NCBI GenBank assembly: GCA_958510875.1
Contig: OY294067.1
Location: forward strand, 146,415,743-146,479,742
DNA from: Endomychus coccineus
Lineage: Eukaryota; Arthropoda; Insecta; Coleoptera; Endomychidae
Length of the DNA stretch: 64,000 bases
Reading direction: 5' to 3'
Within the stretch, counting starts at the first letter, position 1. Each line of letters begins with the position of its first letter. The notes under the pieces are model-generated. The model saw nothing but the letters and a program-made list of their open reading frames with translations, did no database searches and was not told where the DNA came from. Made by a program: the position numbers and the translations under genes. Positions 45,499-57,445 of the stretch are shown here, piece by piece.

Positions 45499-46523
45499 AT
45501 GTCATTTATTAACGCAGAAGCGTATGATATGTTAAGCATTCATTTTGAATGTTTCAAAAATGCTGCAATTGCGTCGCGACAATATGCGATGCAATTCCCA
45601 CAAAGAAGACATTTTTCTCAAGGAGTGTTTTCAAGATTAGCTTGGAGATTACGGGAGACTGCTAACATGCAGCCCGTTCGAGCAGCTCTAAGGAGTCGTA
45701 GAACACGCATCGAGGGAAATATTCTTAACGTTTGGGCCTAAGTGCAATACGATCCCACCTTGAGCACGAGGGAAATTTCCAAAGACCTGGGACTCTCAAA
45801 CACAATTGTGCACGAGATTCTTCAAGATAATAATATGCATCCCTGCCTTATTGTCAGTGTCAAAAGATACTGATTTTGATAGTAGACTGAACCATTGTCA
45901 CTAATATTATGAACGGATGAAGCAACTTTCAGTAGCGCAGGAGGTGTATATTTGCATAATATGCATTATTGGTCGAAGCAGAATTCACATTGGATACGGC
46001 AAGTAGAAAATCATAATCGCTGGAGCTTGAACGTATGGTGCAAAATCGTGGAAGGAAAAGTTATAGGCCCACATTTTTTCGAACAAACCCTTAACAAAGA
46101 AAGGTTTTTGGAATTGTTGAACGTTTTCCTTCCAGCATTCTTAGCACAAGTCTTCTTGAAAACAAGAAGAATCCTGTGGTTCCAGCTTGATAGTTGTCCG
46201 GCGCATTCAGACGAGCAATATCCGAATCGTGTTATTGGAAAAGGAACTTTTACCTGGCCGGCGCGTTCGAATGATCTAACTTGCTTATATTTCCACCTAT
46301 GGGGTAGACTGAAAGATCTGGAAATATAATGGAAATAATACGACATTCCGTTAGAAGCTTGTCCAGGGCTGAGATTGAAGCAGCTGTTTTTTCTACCGAA
46401 ATTGGATTAAATGAATGTATCAAGAATGATGGAAGAAATTTTGAACAATTAAGAGCTATTTGTGTTCAAACTTTGAGTAGTCATAAGTGTTTTGTGCATC
46501 TTTTGTTTTATTGCTATTACTAG
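45499..46523 (+). pseudogene. Mariner/Tc1-superfamily transposase
   Basis: N-terminal helix-turn-helix region with RHFSQGVFSRLAWRLRET. A stop at 45739 interrupts; STREISKDLGLS continues the second HTH. Catalytic motifs: TDEATF (first Asp, about 45916-45933), WFQLDSCPAHS (second Asp, about 46180-46212), and WPARSNDLTCLYFHLWG, where the third acidic residue is replaced by Tyr. TAA at 46327-46329. Frameshifts occur between 45870 and 45950. Inactive. Confidence 0.8.
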
Positions 46524-46816
46524 ATGAGGTGTGCAGTAAGGTTCGAAGTGTCAACAATTTTGTGCTAAGTGAGAAAAAAATTGAATCGTAATTCAAATTA
46601 CATCGGTTATCATGGCTATGTGATTGGTTTTTCTCGCAAAGGTAACTTGATCCGAAAGAAGTACTCGAATTTCCTCCTATAAATCAAGAACGGATACAGA
46701 TATCGCGATGCGGTTTTCACTATAATTCAGGTAAGCTTATGATGGCTGAGGATCTGTCAAGGAAATAGCATCATTTCATTCAACTTTTTCCCAAAAATCA
46801 CCAAAATTTGTAATTA

Positions 46817-47022
46817 TGGGGTCTTCTGATATTAAGTCAATCCCATAATAATTAAAACTCCTCTTGAAAATGAAATGTCAATATCTATATTTATTCTTCA
46901 ATACAACAGTTCCATTTTTATATATTCATCCATCTCCTCGGCACCCTGCCTTCGCTAGCCAAGATCCTAGATATCCTTGTCCCCACGTTCATCGATACTT
47001 CTCTACGATATAACCATTATCA
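46817..47022 (-). repeat. 3' LTR of the nested Gypsy
   Basis: 206 bases, in the minus-strand sense TGATAATGG to ACCCCA. Direct repeat of 49338-49543 with roughly 10% differences. Confidence 0.82.
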
Positions 47023-47299
47023 TCAAATTATGATTGAGAGACGCCACATCACTCTCCCACTAGCAACTTTGATACACTAAAAATTGCAAACCTCGAGTCT
47101 ATGGCAAACAAAACAATTACGACAGAAAATAAACTAACATTGTTACTAGGCTGACTTTTGAGATAAATACACTTTCTTCTTGCTTTTGGGACCAGAATGA
47201 GTTCGAAGTGATTTGAAAGACTGGTCGTCCACTATAATTCCTTGTGGTGCAGCGACCTGTTGTGTTTCAATATTTTCAGTATCTGAACAAGAAGTTGCT

Positions 47300-49306
47300 T
47301 GCCGAGGCTCTAAGTTTACTGCTGCTTCAATAAAAGCTGATTCAAGTCTAGAGTGAAAACATGATCAGAAAAACGCTTGACTATCCTATAAAAACCTTCG
47401 TATGGATGCTCCAATGGTTTCTTGACACGATTCACTCTGAGAAAAACATTTGTGCAAGTATAAAGATCCTTGTGAATGAGAATTTTCCTTCTATGACGAT
47501 GAGCTGCAGGACTAGGACGAATTTGGCGCATTCTCTCCTTGAACTTATCTACGAATATTTGAGGAACAGGAGACATGTCTTCGTTAACAAAAATTTCTCC
47601 CGGAGCTCTGAGAGTCATACCATAGGCCAACTCCGCTGCCGTCACCCCCATGTCTTCTTTCAAGCTTGAACGCAAACCTAGAAGAACTGTTGGCAAAATG
47701 TTGAACCACTCTGATGTGTTGTGGCATTTCAATCATGCTTCGTGAGATCTATGCCATCTCTTTATCATCCCATTTGCTGCCGTGTGATACGCCGTAGTTC
47801 TTTGCCTGCTGCAAACAACCAGATGAAGGATTGAAACTGAGACCCTCGGTCACTAGTGATTGAGGATGGAGCTCCAAACCCAGAAATCCAGATGCCATGA
47901 ATAACCTCAGCTATGGTATCAGCCGTGATGTCTTTAATAGGTGTCGCTTCCGGCCAACGTGTGAACCTATCAATCATCGTTAAAATATGAGTGAAACCTT
48001 GCCATTTTACAAGCGAACCAACGATATCGATATGTACATGACTGAAACGAGGGTCTGGAACCTCAATTTTCCCTATAGGAAGTTTCATGGGTCGACTGAC
48101 CCTGCTCCGTTGTCAAGCTAGACAGGAATGAACCCAGGTTCTCACATCCTTAGCCATACGAGACCAGATGTATCTCTTTTGAAACAGTCTCCTGGTGACC
48201 CTACTCCCTGGATGTGACAAATCATGTATCGACTCGAAAATCAACTTTTGAAATGTAAGGTCGAATTCCTCCATTTGAAATATCGCAAAAGTTTCTCCAT
48301 CACTGTCATCCACTCTACGTTTGCGGAGCACCAAGGCAATTCTCCACTTCAATAAATCCCGCAATTCCTGATCGTCTTTTTATGCATGGACAAGTTCCCT
48401 TGCAGATACAACAACAGGTGAAGTAATATTCTCAATCCGAAAGAGTGCATCTGCTACAACATTGAATTCTCCTGCTATGTAGATTATGTCGGAAGTAAAT
48501 TGGCTCATATAATCAAGTTGTCGGAGCTGTCTGGGAGATACCTTTTCTCATTTTTGATTGGCTGCAAATATCAAAGGTTTGTGATCCGTTCTGATATTCA
48601 AGGGCCTCCTTTCTACCATGTACTGAAAAAATTTCAGACTGCTGAGGATGGCCTGCAATTCTCGATCGTATACATCGTCGTTGTGTTTCGCTAAGTTTTA
48701 TTCGAAAAAGAACCAATGAGTTCCCAACTTCCCTCGATGAGTTGTTCTAGAACAGATTCAACTGAAGTGTCTGAAGCATCCGTAGTAAGAGCCAAAGTTG
48801 CGTTCTCAACAGGATGACGAAGAAGTGCTGCCCGTGCAAGTTGCTTCTTACATTTCTGAAATACTTCTCCAGCTGCTGATGTCCAGATGATATGAGTTTC
48901 TTTTTGACGCATTCGAAGAAAATATGAACAGGACCATCATTCAGATAGTGTGAGGGTTTCATTCCTTCCGAATTCTGTCCCTGGCGAATTCTGGGCAGAT
49001 GTAATTCTTCTGATTCAGAAAATGCTGATATGATTTTTGCCTTTATTGCTTCATATTTACCTTCATTAGGGGGATTTTTCGCTAACTACAAAATCAAGGT
49101 GAGAGTTCTTTGTTCGCGTAGGTGATGATATATTCAAATCTGGTCTTGTCCTTTGTGATACCGTGAATATTGAACGCCGATTCCACCTGAACAAACCAAA
49201 ATCCTGGGTCATCGCGGAAAAAGGGAGGGAATTTGGTAATTCTCGATGCCATAATGCTGCCAATCTGCTCCTTCTTGTCCACTTCAAAATCGTTATCGTC
49301 TGCCAT
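47300..49306 (-). pseudogene. Gypsy gag start fused to RNase H and integrase
   Basis: Gag N terminus (49306-49094) with ITKFPPFFRDDPGFWFVQVE. Then, after a stop and a deletion near 48950, RNase H with LALTTDASDTSVESVLEQL (about 48810-48755) and TDHKPLIFA. Then the zinc region near 48300-48120 and integrase with [21 protein letters not shown] and [11 protein letters not shown]. Stops at 48113-48115 and near 47765 and frameshifts follow; the third acidic residue region is disrupted. The C-terminal part reaches 47316. Confidence 0.82.
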
Positions 49307-49337
49307 TTCCGAAGATCATGTCGGAATCTCCAATTTA

Positions 49338-49543
49338 TGGGGTTTCCTGATATTAAATCAATCCCATGATAATTAAAACTCCTCTAAAGAATGAAATGTC
49401 AATATCTATATTTATTATCCAATACAACACTTCTATTTTTATTCATCCATCCATCTCCTTGGCAACCTGCCTCCGCTAGCCAAGATCATAGATATCCGTA
49501 TCCCGTCGTTCACCGATACTTCTCCGCCATAGAACTATTATCA
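49338..49543 (-). repeat. 5' LTR of the nested Gypsy
   Basis: Direct repeat of 46817-47022, followed on the minus strand by the primer-binding region and the gag Met at 49306. Confidence 0.82.
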
Positions 49544-49997
49544 TATTCACTCCAGATACTGCCCTCTAGTTCAGTTGTTCTAAGCCAAGCGATTCTACTA
49601 AACTTTTTCTCTGAAAGACCATGAAATGCTCTTTCAAACCATATCAAAACTATTCGAATCTGTTGAACGGTTCCGGAGATATTAAAATGTGAATATTAAA
49701 GAACGCATTGGCCTCCCCCACCCTTATTATGACAGATACGAAAACATGTTTTGGAACAGAATGATGGGGTATTACCCAGTCTATCAAACGATGTTTTCAA
49801 AGTTATAGCTCATCCTGTAACTTTCCGAAATAGCGTAAATTGTATGTTTATTCAAAGCAGTTACGCCCCCTAGCGGTTGAATCATGAACTTCAAAATAAT
49901 TTCCATCCATTCCTTTTGCTCACTTTACTCTCAAGGATTTTTTTCCGAAAAATCTATTACTCACCATTGTTGAGATACAGCCCTTATACGGACACAC

Positions 49998-50179
<182 letters not shown>

Positions 50180-50189
50180 CCTACTACTT

Positions 50190-50345
50190 TCCGAGCGTCC
50201 GTACATTGACGGATTGCTATCTTCCAAGCGTCCGGTTCCTACAGAGCGTCCGTATACGGACGCTTGGAAGTTTCCCCGTAGTAAATCATTCATACTTGTT
50301 AGCTGAACCGGTTGGCAAAAATTTGTCTGGACGCTCAGATGCTAG
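50190..50345. repeat. GGACGCTC motif block next to (TA)n
   Basis: GGACGCTC/GAGCGTCC or one-base variants at 50193, 50226, 50244, 50257 and 50329 in both orientations. The pair at 50226-50275 can form a stem. A similar block lies at 59661-59947, also beside (TA)n. Confidence 0.6.
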
Positions 50346-51109
50346 TGCAACCTGTCGTTTTGTGTATTAAAAGTATACTGATAGTACAACGTGTCTGCCG
50401 TTAGAGGCGTTCGCTACAATTCCTGTGTATTAGTCAGGTGTATGCAGTACTTTCAGCCTGTCGATTTGTAGGCGTCCTCGACGTCGAGGAGAAATGACAA
50501 CGCCGTATTCTGATAGTTATTCTGCATTATTCTCATTTTTCTTGCATTTCAAACTGAGCGTAAGCAGTTCACCACATGATTTTCATTATTTGTAACGAAT
50601 TGGCGAGTCGGCGCGCGGCTTGTTGGTTAAGATCAGTGAATACGTAGGGGTCAATAAACTTTGAGGTAATATCAATTCATCGTTATTCTCAACGACATTA
50701 ATTCTGTGTCGTCTCATCATCGCAATCAAGAGATAATTTTACATAATATATTTTCGTGTATTGCTGAAAAACCAAATGATAAATTCCGTGAAAGTAAACT
50801 TCTCTGCAACTTGAAGGTGTTCGATGATCGGCGAGTTCGTAAATATAGATTCAGATAAATGATAATTGGATCATTTGGTTGAGATTATAAGTTTTGATTA
50901 CCTTAGCAGCGTAATTTTTCTTTAGAGTTTTAATCGAAAAAAAGAGTTGCGACATCTATATGGTGAATCCATCTAATTAAACTTTTGTTGTAGAGTCTAT
51001 TGAATCAAATTCGATCCGCAAAATTTTTTAGTTTGAGCCGGTGAGAGCTAGGTTGATTTATATCTTCATATTATCAATATTATTGCATTTTACTATGAAA
51101 GAACAGAAT
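50346..51109. other. No gene recognised
   Basis: No open frame of note and no repeat that I can identify. Confidence 0.5.
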
Positions 51110-51275
51110 ATAAGATTGGTCAAAATTATATATGGAAATTCTCGGGAAATAGGTCACATTACACTCTGTTTCAAATTTTCGTCTCAAAAACAGGGTGGTA
51201 AAACAGAGTGTAATGTGACATATTTCCCGAGAATTTTCATATATAATTCATACTGGGTCAAGAATCTTTATTATT
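51110..51275. repeat. Palindrome of a PLE-end sequence
   Basis: TGGAAATTCTCGGGAAATA...CACATTACACTCTG and its mirror form arms of about 55 bases around 51180. The right arm and the following TCATACTGGGTCAAGAATCT match 37,665-37,735, downstream of the hammerhead, so this is probably two PLE ends joined tail to tail. Confidence 0.7.
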
Positions 51276-52235
51276 ATTGGTCAAAATGTATAGATGGAGT
51301 AATATGTTATTATGTCCGATTCGCATAGTAGATTTAGAATCTGTAAGTGAATTTATCTATAAATGATATTTAAAGATTTAATTTCAATATTAATTTCTAG
51401 ATTAATTTTAATTGTTTGTGCTCTAGAGTTGCTTTTTTTACTTTAAAATTATTTTCGATAGAACAAGTTGTTCATCAAGCTAGTTAAATAGTTTATTATA
51501 TTTCTTCGGTTATTGATTAATTTTTCAATATTCCTTTATATATTGCCATCACCCTCATTTATACATTCCAACCGATTCCTACGACAAATCCACTGTATGC
51601 CCCTCTCCATTTTATTGAAACTGTTGTGAATCAGGACAGCAGCTGTAATTCTGGAAAACAAAAATGTCCCGAGTAGGAAATTCCCCAGTTATCAAAAAAA
51701 CGGTTATTCGGGGAGCTCATCGTCTGCCCGTTTCCTTCCCTTCATCCAGATAATGATAATGAGGCCCATAGGAATTAAATCATTACTGATTTTGTTTTCT
51801 TTTATGCGGAAGGTGATCCATATCTAGATGTCTATATAGCATATCCGGAATTTCATATGCCAAACTAAGAAAATAAGAAAAATTTATATCAAATCAAGTC
51901 CGGAAATGTTCCAATAAAGAGCCTACGGAGCTTCAAAGATGAAGACTGGAAGATGTTTTTCGTTTTATGACTCAGGAACCATAACATGCCAAGCTTTCAG
52001 TTTTGGTAATTTGGCTTTATCGATGCAAAATTTTTTATATGGTAGGTACCGGTCGACGAAGCTTCTTAACAGAAGCGACGGTACGGGGAACTTGCAACAC
52101 ATTTTCTGCTTTATTTTGGATCGCATCATTTTATTTTATTCTGAAACTAATTATAGGTTTTTGGGAAAATTTTGCTTCAAAAAAGTATTCTTACATTTTT
52201 TTTCAAAAAAAACATTTTCATGGAAAATCTATTCG
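51276..52235. other. Unassigned; one short repeat
   Basis: CAGATAATGATAATGA to ATTACTGATTTTGTTT (about 51750-51810) resembles 55,719-55,775. Overlapping frames at 51939-52262 have no family features. Confidence 0.45.
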
Positions 52236-52640
52236 AAAATGGTGGGAATGGACCTTTTATAATTCCTCCTCACTTGAATGGTGAAACATATTTCAATTTA
52301 TTGGAGAACGACCTTACAGATCTGATAGTTAATGTACCATACGCAAATAGATCAGTAATTTGGTTTATGCATGATGGAGCACCTCCTCATTTTAGTTAGA
52401 TTAACCCTCAAAAGAGGATAATGCCGTACAGTTGCGTGGCCTCCTCGTTAACCTGGCTAACAATCCTCAGATTCTGTTCCATGGAGTTATTTAAATGAAC
52501 TAGGTGCGAATTGAAAATGAGAGAAATCTTGAACAAATAGTAATAGAGCAATACGAGATAATTCTGAATAAGGAAGGCTTATTTGAGAGAGATCATCCAT
52601 GAGGAATCGACTAGAAAGACGGACATTGCCAACACATGTT
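52236..52640 (+). pseudogene. Second mariner-type transposase fragment
   Basis: NGGNGPFIIPPHLNGETYF followed by a Leu-rich helix and IWFMHDGAPPHFS, the second catalytic Asp block of the mariner transposase type seen at 45.5 kb. A stop at 52397 and frameshifts follow. A WPPR remnant is near 52437. Confidence 0.75.
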
Positions 52641-52774
52641 ATATTTGTTAATTTTTGCCATTTAATCTTGAATCGAGTTATATGGCATGAAGTATGTTCT
52701 CGTGTAGCGGCCAAATGATAAATGCAATCCACTCAAAATTTGGACCCTATGAATGAGGAACTATCATACTTATA

Positions 52775-52850
52775 AAATTGAAATACTGTCAAGTACTTGG
52801 GACCTTTCAGCTACCAAGTAGCCATCATCAGAGTAAACAGAACAGTATTG
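52775..52850 (-). ncRNA. Degenerate hammerhead-like motif
   Basis: On the minus strand: CTGATGA, stem II GGCTAC/GTAGCT with loop TTG, GAAA, then GGTC. Outer strands AATACTGT and ACAGTATT can pair, with an internal loop. The stem III position after GAAA has G where C is expected, and the helix next to the core is poor. Probably inactive. Confidence 0.4.
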
Positions 52851-53923
52851 TTAGTGGATAAGAGCGATTGTTTCTTATTTATAGTGTTAAAGTGTGAACT
52901 CTTTCATTGCTTATCAGAAATCTTAACACAAATTATGGAATGATTGTCAAAACTTACTGGCTTAAAAGTTCAAAAGAGGTACGACCGTTTTTGAGATATT
53001 GAGTAGTAGGGATTGTCGAAATACTCGACACTATTCGCTCTGTTTCGCGCGTCATTTGAAGCGCTAATCATCTGGCCGATTGCCGATTGTAGAGAGAAAT
53101 ATTATGACAACACGTTCACTGCCGATCACACCAGCAGGTGCGGTACCGGATAAAGGGATAGCGCGTTCCGTCAATAGTCCAGGCATTTGAGGAGGAAAAT
53201 CGACGATTTCTGTCCTAATTTCCGCGAGGTCTAATTGCGGTCTATTCTATGTATTTTGACACACTGAGAACGATGGGGTAGTTTAAATTTGCATTAACCC
53301 TGTGCTCAAAAAGCTATGACCATATTTTGGAAGCAAAAATGGCCTTTTCTCAATTTTTTGCATTTTGAGACAAAGCTTTGAGTTGTATGGAAAAATGTTT
53401 CAACAAAAGTTTTCGGAAAAATTAATACGCGATTTTTGGCTCTGGTCCGAAATCGATTAGAGGGCGTGGGCCCAAGGTAGGGTCCATTTACTCTGTTTTT
53501 TAGCACATTGAAGAATGGAGTTTATGTCAAAGAGTTTTTGTTTATTTCATATTCTGTTTCGGTGGAAACATAGTATTTTTATTTCTCTTCTTTCGGTTTC
53601 TGGTATTTTGACCTACCTCATTTTTTTGGGCCAAATAAAAATCTGTATTTTACGAATTCCAGACGAAATACTTAAGTTCTCGATCTAAAACCAAATTGAT
53701 TCGAAATATTCTATTATTCTGCACTCAATGTCCGAAATTCAATCATTTTCGTTTAAAGACATAACTTTGGCGTCATGTTGAAAATTTTAGATAGCTTAAA
53801 AATTAAAATCTTTTGGGGTTAGACATTTTTCACGGAATTCAAATTCTACGTTCTTTAAGAGATTTTCATAGCGACTATTTAAATCCAAGCATATCGATTT
53901 GAGTAGAGTAGAAATGAAGCTAT
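52851..53923. other. No gene recognised
   Basis: About 1 kb with no supported feature. The minus frame 53306-53506 has no family features. Confidence 0.5.
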
Positions 53924-54394
53924 CCTAATAAATGTGTTTGGACCTCTAAAGGGCCCAATTTTGAGTCTATCAACAAAGTCTTGGAGCAAACTACAGAGAA
54001 ATACATCGGCTATTTAGGTATGAGACAGCGTACGGGAATTCGTTCACAATTTCAAGTTATAACGAATTTCATCATAAAAACTAGCGCGGAATTTCATTTA
54101 GCGGCAATAAGCGAGGGCCGGTACAATAGATTCCTCCCGCGAAATAATACTTTTTAAATGTTTAAAATGCACCTGAATGCTTATAATCATTTTGTGTGAA
54201 TGTGTGAGTGTATGAAGACGTGTGAACGTGTATATGTTACCGTGACATGATGTCATTATAGGGTGTTACATAACAAATTTCAATATTTAAACAAAAAAAA
54301 CTAAGATTAATAAATAATTTGTTTTTTTCACATTTATATTTTTTTTTCTTTTACATTTCATATTCATTGGAAAATTATCTATATGTCTAATTAT

Positions 54395-54880
54395 TCACAA
54401 ATAACCTAAGTTTTCGTTATCAGTGTCAGCATATATTGCTAATGATGTAATGTGATCATTATTGATATATGGATCATCGTGATCCGCTTCATCATCTAAG
54501 TTTGATAAAATTTGATCGTCGCAATTGTCATTGATAACATCATTGTTATCGTCATCATCTTCATCATCGTGTTTATTTTCATCCATACACTTATCAAAAT
54601 CATCATCATCTAATATACTGATTTCTGGCTCGGGGCAATTAGAACATTCTTTACCTTCACAATGCTTACATAATGAGCTGCTACAAGGTGGTCCTATTTT
54701 TAAGCACGAACATTTACCAGTACATTTTTTTATACAACCACAAGAGATTATTTTGATCAACTCATTGGGATGTACATTTTTACTGTTTGTAAGTCCATTC
54801 GGACTATTTCTCCAACCCCATTCCGTTGGATCAATGGTTTTATTACCTTTCCAAACCTGAACTTGGTAATAATCCTAAAA
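54395..54880 (-). pseudogene. CXC-motif protein fragment, acidic tail
   Basis: Reading 54880 to 54761 has TIDPTEWGWRNSP, the linker also seen in the gene at 42.2-43.2 kb. Then CGCIKKCTGKCSCLKIG and CKHCEGKECSNC, a Cys-rich CXC cluster, and an Asp-rich tail to the TAA at 54395. It is the C-terminal part of the PIN/CXC family only. Confidence 0.65.
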
Positions 54881-55019
54881 ATATGTTGCTTTGCAGCATC
54901 ATCGTATTTTCATATGGTTACCTTGTGATGCCTTGGCATAATGTAATCGTTCGCTGGCATGAAAAATTGGGAGCTCTTTGTTTAACGCATTTATCAACAA
55001 ATTACAATTCCCGATCTTC

Positions 55020-55365
55020 CATACTCTACATAAGATTCCAACAAGGTAACCATAAGAAACTTACGATAATGCTGCAAAGCAACATATTGTTTGCGTGTTC
55101 GGTAATCAAACCATTGATCCGAAGAAATGGGGTTGGAGGAATAGTCTGAACGAACTTACTCCAATACAAACAATAAAAATGCACGTCCCGATGAATTGTT
55201 CAAAATAATCCCTCGTGATTGTGAATAAAATTGTACGGGTAAATGTTTGTGAAAAATTTAGGATAACCTTGTAGCTCATATGTAAGCATTGTGAAGGTGA
55301 AGAATATTCTAATTTCCCCGAGTCAGAAATCAGTATATCAGATGATGATGATTTTGATATGTAAC
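55020..55365 (+). pseudogene. Second CXC fragment in opposite orientation
   Basis: Reading pieces NARPDELFKIIP, NCTGKC, then CKHCEGEEYSNFPESEIS and DDDDFDM parallel the gene at 54395-54880, but with frameshifts and loss of several Cys. It lies on the opposite strand inside the same element. Confidence 0.6.
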
Positions 55366-55696
55366 ACCCTATGATGACATCATGTCACGGTCACATATAC
55401 ACCACACGTTTACATACACTCACATTCACACAAAACAATCATGAGCATTCAGGTGCATTTTAAAACATTTAAAAAAGTATAGTTTCTCGCGCGGAATCCA
55501 TTGTACCGACCCTCGTTTATAGTCGCTAAATGAAATTCCGCGTTTTTTATGATGAAATTCGTTATAACTTGGAATAGTGAACGAATTTCCGTACGTTGTT
55601 TCAAATCTGGATAGCCGATGTATTTCTCTGTTTGCTCTAAGACTTTGTCCATAGGCCAAAATTGGGCCCTCTAGAGGCCCAAACACATTTATTAGG

Positions 55697-56349
55697 AGAC
55701 ACTTATCGTCATCTTCCCATCATACAGATAATAATAGTGAACCATACAAGTATGAAATCATTACTGATTATGTTTCCGTTCTCGCGAAAGGTGATCTTCG
55801 AAATATCTTTATGTCTGTAAAAACAATATCAGCGCATTCAACAGCTGGTAATGAGAACAATCTTTTTAATCATTCCCAGGAATATTATTAGTTTTGCTGA
55901 ATTAAACACAGCCGATTAGTCAGAGAATATTTTTGCAAAGCAATATTGAAATTTCTATCCAAATCGAACATAAAGTTATCGACTCATCTTGAGCGTCTAT
56001 TTCTGGATATAAAAAATTAAAACTATTTCCGATCTTCAATCTGGAGATTGAATATTTTCAAATGTTATTGTGTCTGCATCAGACTTTGATGATTTTGTGA
56101 AGACTATGTTGTCATCTATGGGTGAAAGTCATCTATCTTGTGGAACTGGAAATTGAGACCAACTAAGCGAAGATACCATTCCATGTTCCCAGCTTATTAG
56201 AAAAGAATATTTTCAATCATAGTTGAAAATCATGTCATTGCGAGAAAATCTTCTGTTGTAGACCTTAATATTGCTTGTTGACTAATAAACTATAAAAGAG
56301 TTACTGTGGATAGCACTATAAATAAGAAATAATTATAGTGAATAAGGGT
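55697..56349. other. Unassigned
   Basis: The first 80 bases share a short repeat with 51,750-51,810. No gene seen in the rest. Confidence 0.5.
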
Positions 56350-56511
56350 GATTATTTTTCCGTCCCAAATATCGACCAATAGAATTGCACCATTCGACGT
56401 CACGTGGTACAACCTACATGGTATTATACTGATTATTTTTCCGACCCAAATATCGACCAATAGAATTGCACCATTCGACGTCACGTGGTACAACCTACAT
56501 GGAATTATACT
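56350..56511. repeat. 81-base tandem repeat, two units
   Basis: Units at 56350 and 56431 are almost identical and each contains GACGTCACGTGG, overlapping CRE- and E-box-like palindromes. Confidence 0.9.
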
Positions 56512-56518
56512 GAATATT

Positions 56519-57262
56519 TTTTGAATATTTTCTCTGGTAGTTGCTATATATAAAACTTCAAACTGACAGGTTGAATTCTGTCCACCATCGATAAAAAAGT
56601 CAAAGGAAATGTTCATTTGGGACGGAAAAATAATCCCCCGAATACCACACGAGCTTCAAAATTATCTGGCATTTCCCACAAGGTTCCTTGCAAACAAATA
56701 AAGTCGTCAAGTTTTTCAGGAAACATCACTCGCGCTTTGCGCTCGTGATTTTTTAACCTGAAAAACTTGACTCCTTCATTTGTTTGCAACGAACCTATCG
56801 GGAAATACCCGATAATTTTGAAGCTCTTGTGGTATTATATATGATAATTTTTTGAAAATTTTCTCTGGTAGTTGCTATATATAAAAAACAAAACATGATC
56901 CAGTCAAATTAACCACACTTCAAACTGACAGGTTGAATTCTGTCCACCATCGATAAAAAAGTCAAAGCAAATTAACCACACTTCAAACTGACAGGTTGAA
57001 TTCTGTCCACCATCGATAAAAAAGTCAAAGGAAATGTTCATTTGGGACGGAAAAATAATCCCCCGAATACCACACGAGCTTCAAAATTATCTGGCATTTC
57101 CCTCAAGGTTCCCTGCAAACAAATAAAGTCGTCAAGTTTTTCAGGAAAAATCACTCGCGCTTCTCGCTAATGATTTTTTAACCTGAAAAACTTGACTCCT
57201 TCATTTGTTTGCAACGAACCTATCGGGAAATACCCGATAATTTTGAAGCTCTTGTGGTATTA
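56519..57262. repeat. Tandemly duplicated segment with fold-back cores
   Basis: Two units of about 330 and 410 bases. Each contains a fold-back of about 190 bases with ends ACCACACGAGCTTCAAAATTA and mirror (56644-56836, 57069-57260) and an inner hairpin TCAAGTTTTTCAGG / CCTGAAAAACTTGA. The second unit has an extra copy of a 65-base piece (CAAATTAACCACACTTCAAAC) near 56905-57020. Confidence 0.85.
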
Positions 57263-57330
57263 TATATGATTATTTTAACGAAATAATAAATATAACTACT
57301 TTGTTATACTATCACTGATATTTATCATAG

Positions 57331-57372
57331 TCGTTACTATAGTTCCAACACTAACGTGTCATCTTCAGACGA
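57331..57372 (-). ncRNA. Near-complete hammerhead motif, one core change
   Basis: Minus strand: stem I TCGT/ACGA, core CTGAAGA, stem II GACAC/GTGTT with loop GTTA, then GGAA where GAAA is required, a short stem III, and GTA as cleavage triplet. It adjoins the PLE-like element that starts at 57,373. Confidence 0.5.
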
Positions 57373-57445
57373 AAACGAACGTATGAATTTACAAGTACCA
57401 TATCTACTATATATAGGTTGAAGAAGGAATACAAACAAATTAAAC
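57365..57445. repeat. Inverted terminal repeat, left copy, of the PLE-like element
   Basis: Matches the inverse of 58843-58925 over about 75 bases, including ATATCTACTATATATAGGTT and GAAGGAATACAAACAAATT. Confidence 0.8.

Larger units (their letters stand above)
46817..49543 (-). mobile_element. Deleted Gypsy retrotransposon nested in the mariner arm
   Basis: Two 206-base LTRs in direct order bound a 2.3 kb interior read on the minus strand. The primer-binding region starts TTGGAGATTCCGAC at about 49333. The interior joins the start of gag directly to RNase H, so protease and most RT are deleted. No clean target duplication. Confidence 0.8.
44883..49922. mobile_element. Mariner-like element with ~0.6 kb inverted repeats
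   Basis: Left arm 44883 to about 45440 pairs with the inverse of 46560-46816 plus 49544-49922; the right arm is split by a Gypsy. Matching pieces include the GTGGGGG-rich tract near 45010 and its mirror near 49715, and TCTCGCAAAGGT near 46635 against its mirror at 45370. The left arm lacks about 90 bases near its tip. A (CT)n run (44845-44882) borders it. A transposase lies between the arms. Confidence 0.78.
53924..55696. mobile_element. 1.77 kb fold-back element
   Basis: Terminal inverted repeats of about 320 bases (53924-54260 and 55370-55696) begin CCTAATAAATGTGTTTGG and include GGGCCCAATTTT near the tips. Inside are two inverted copies of a CXC gene fragment, so the element is close to symmetrical. 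I see no clear target duplication and no transposase. Confidence 0.8.

Noticed and set aside
51939..52284. Two overlapping frames upstream of the mariner fragment
   Set aside because: No family features; the second only joins the transposase fragment by a different frame.
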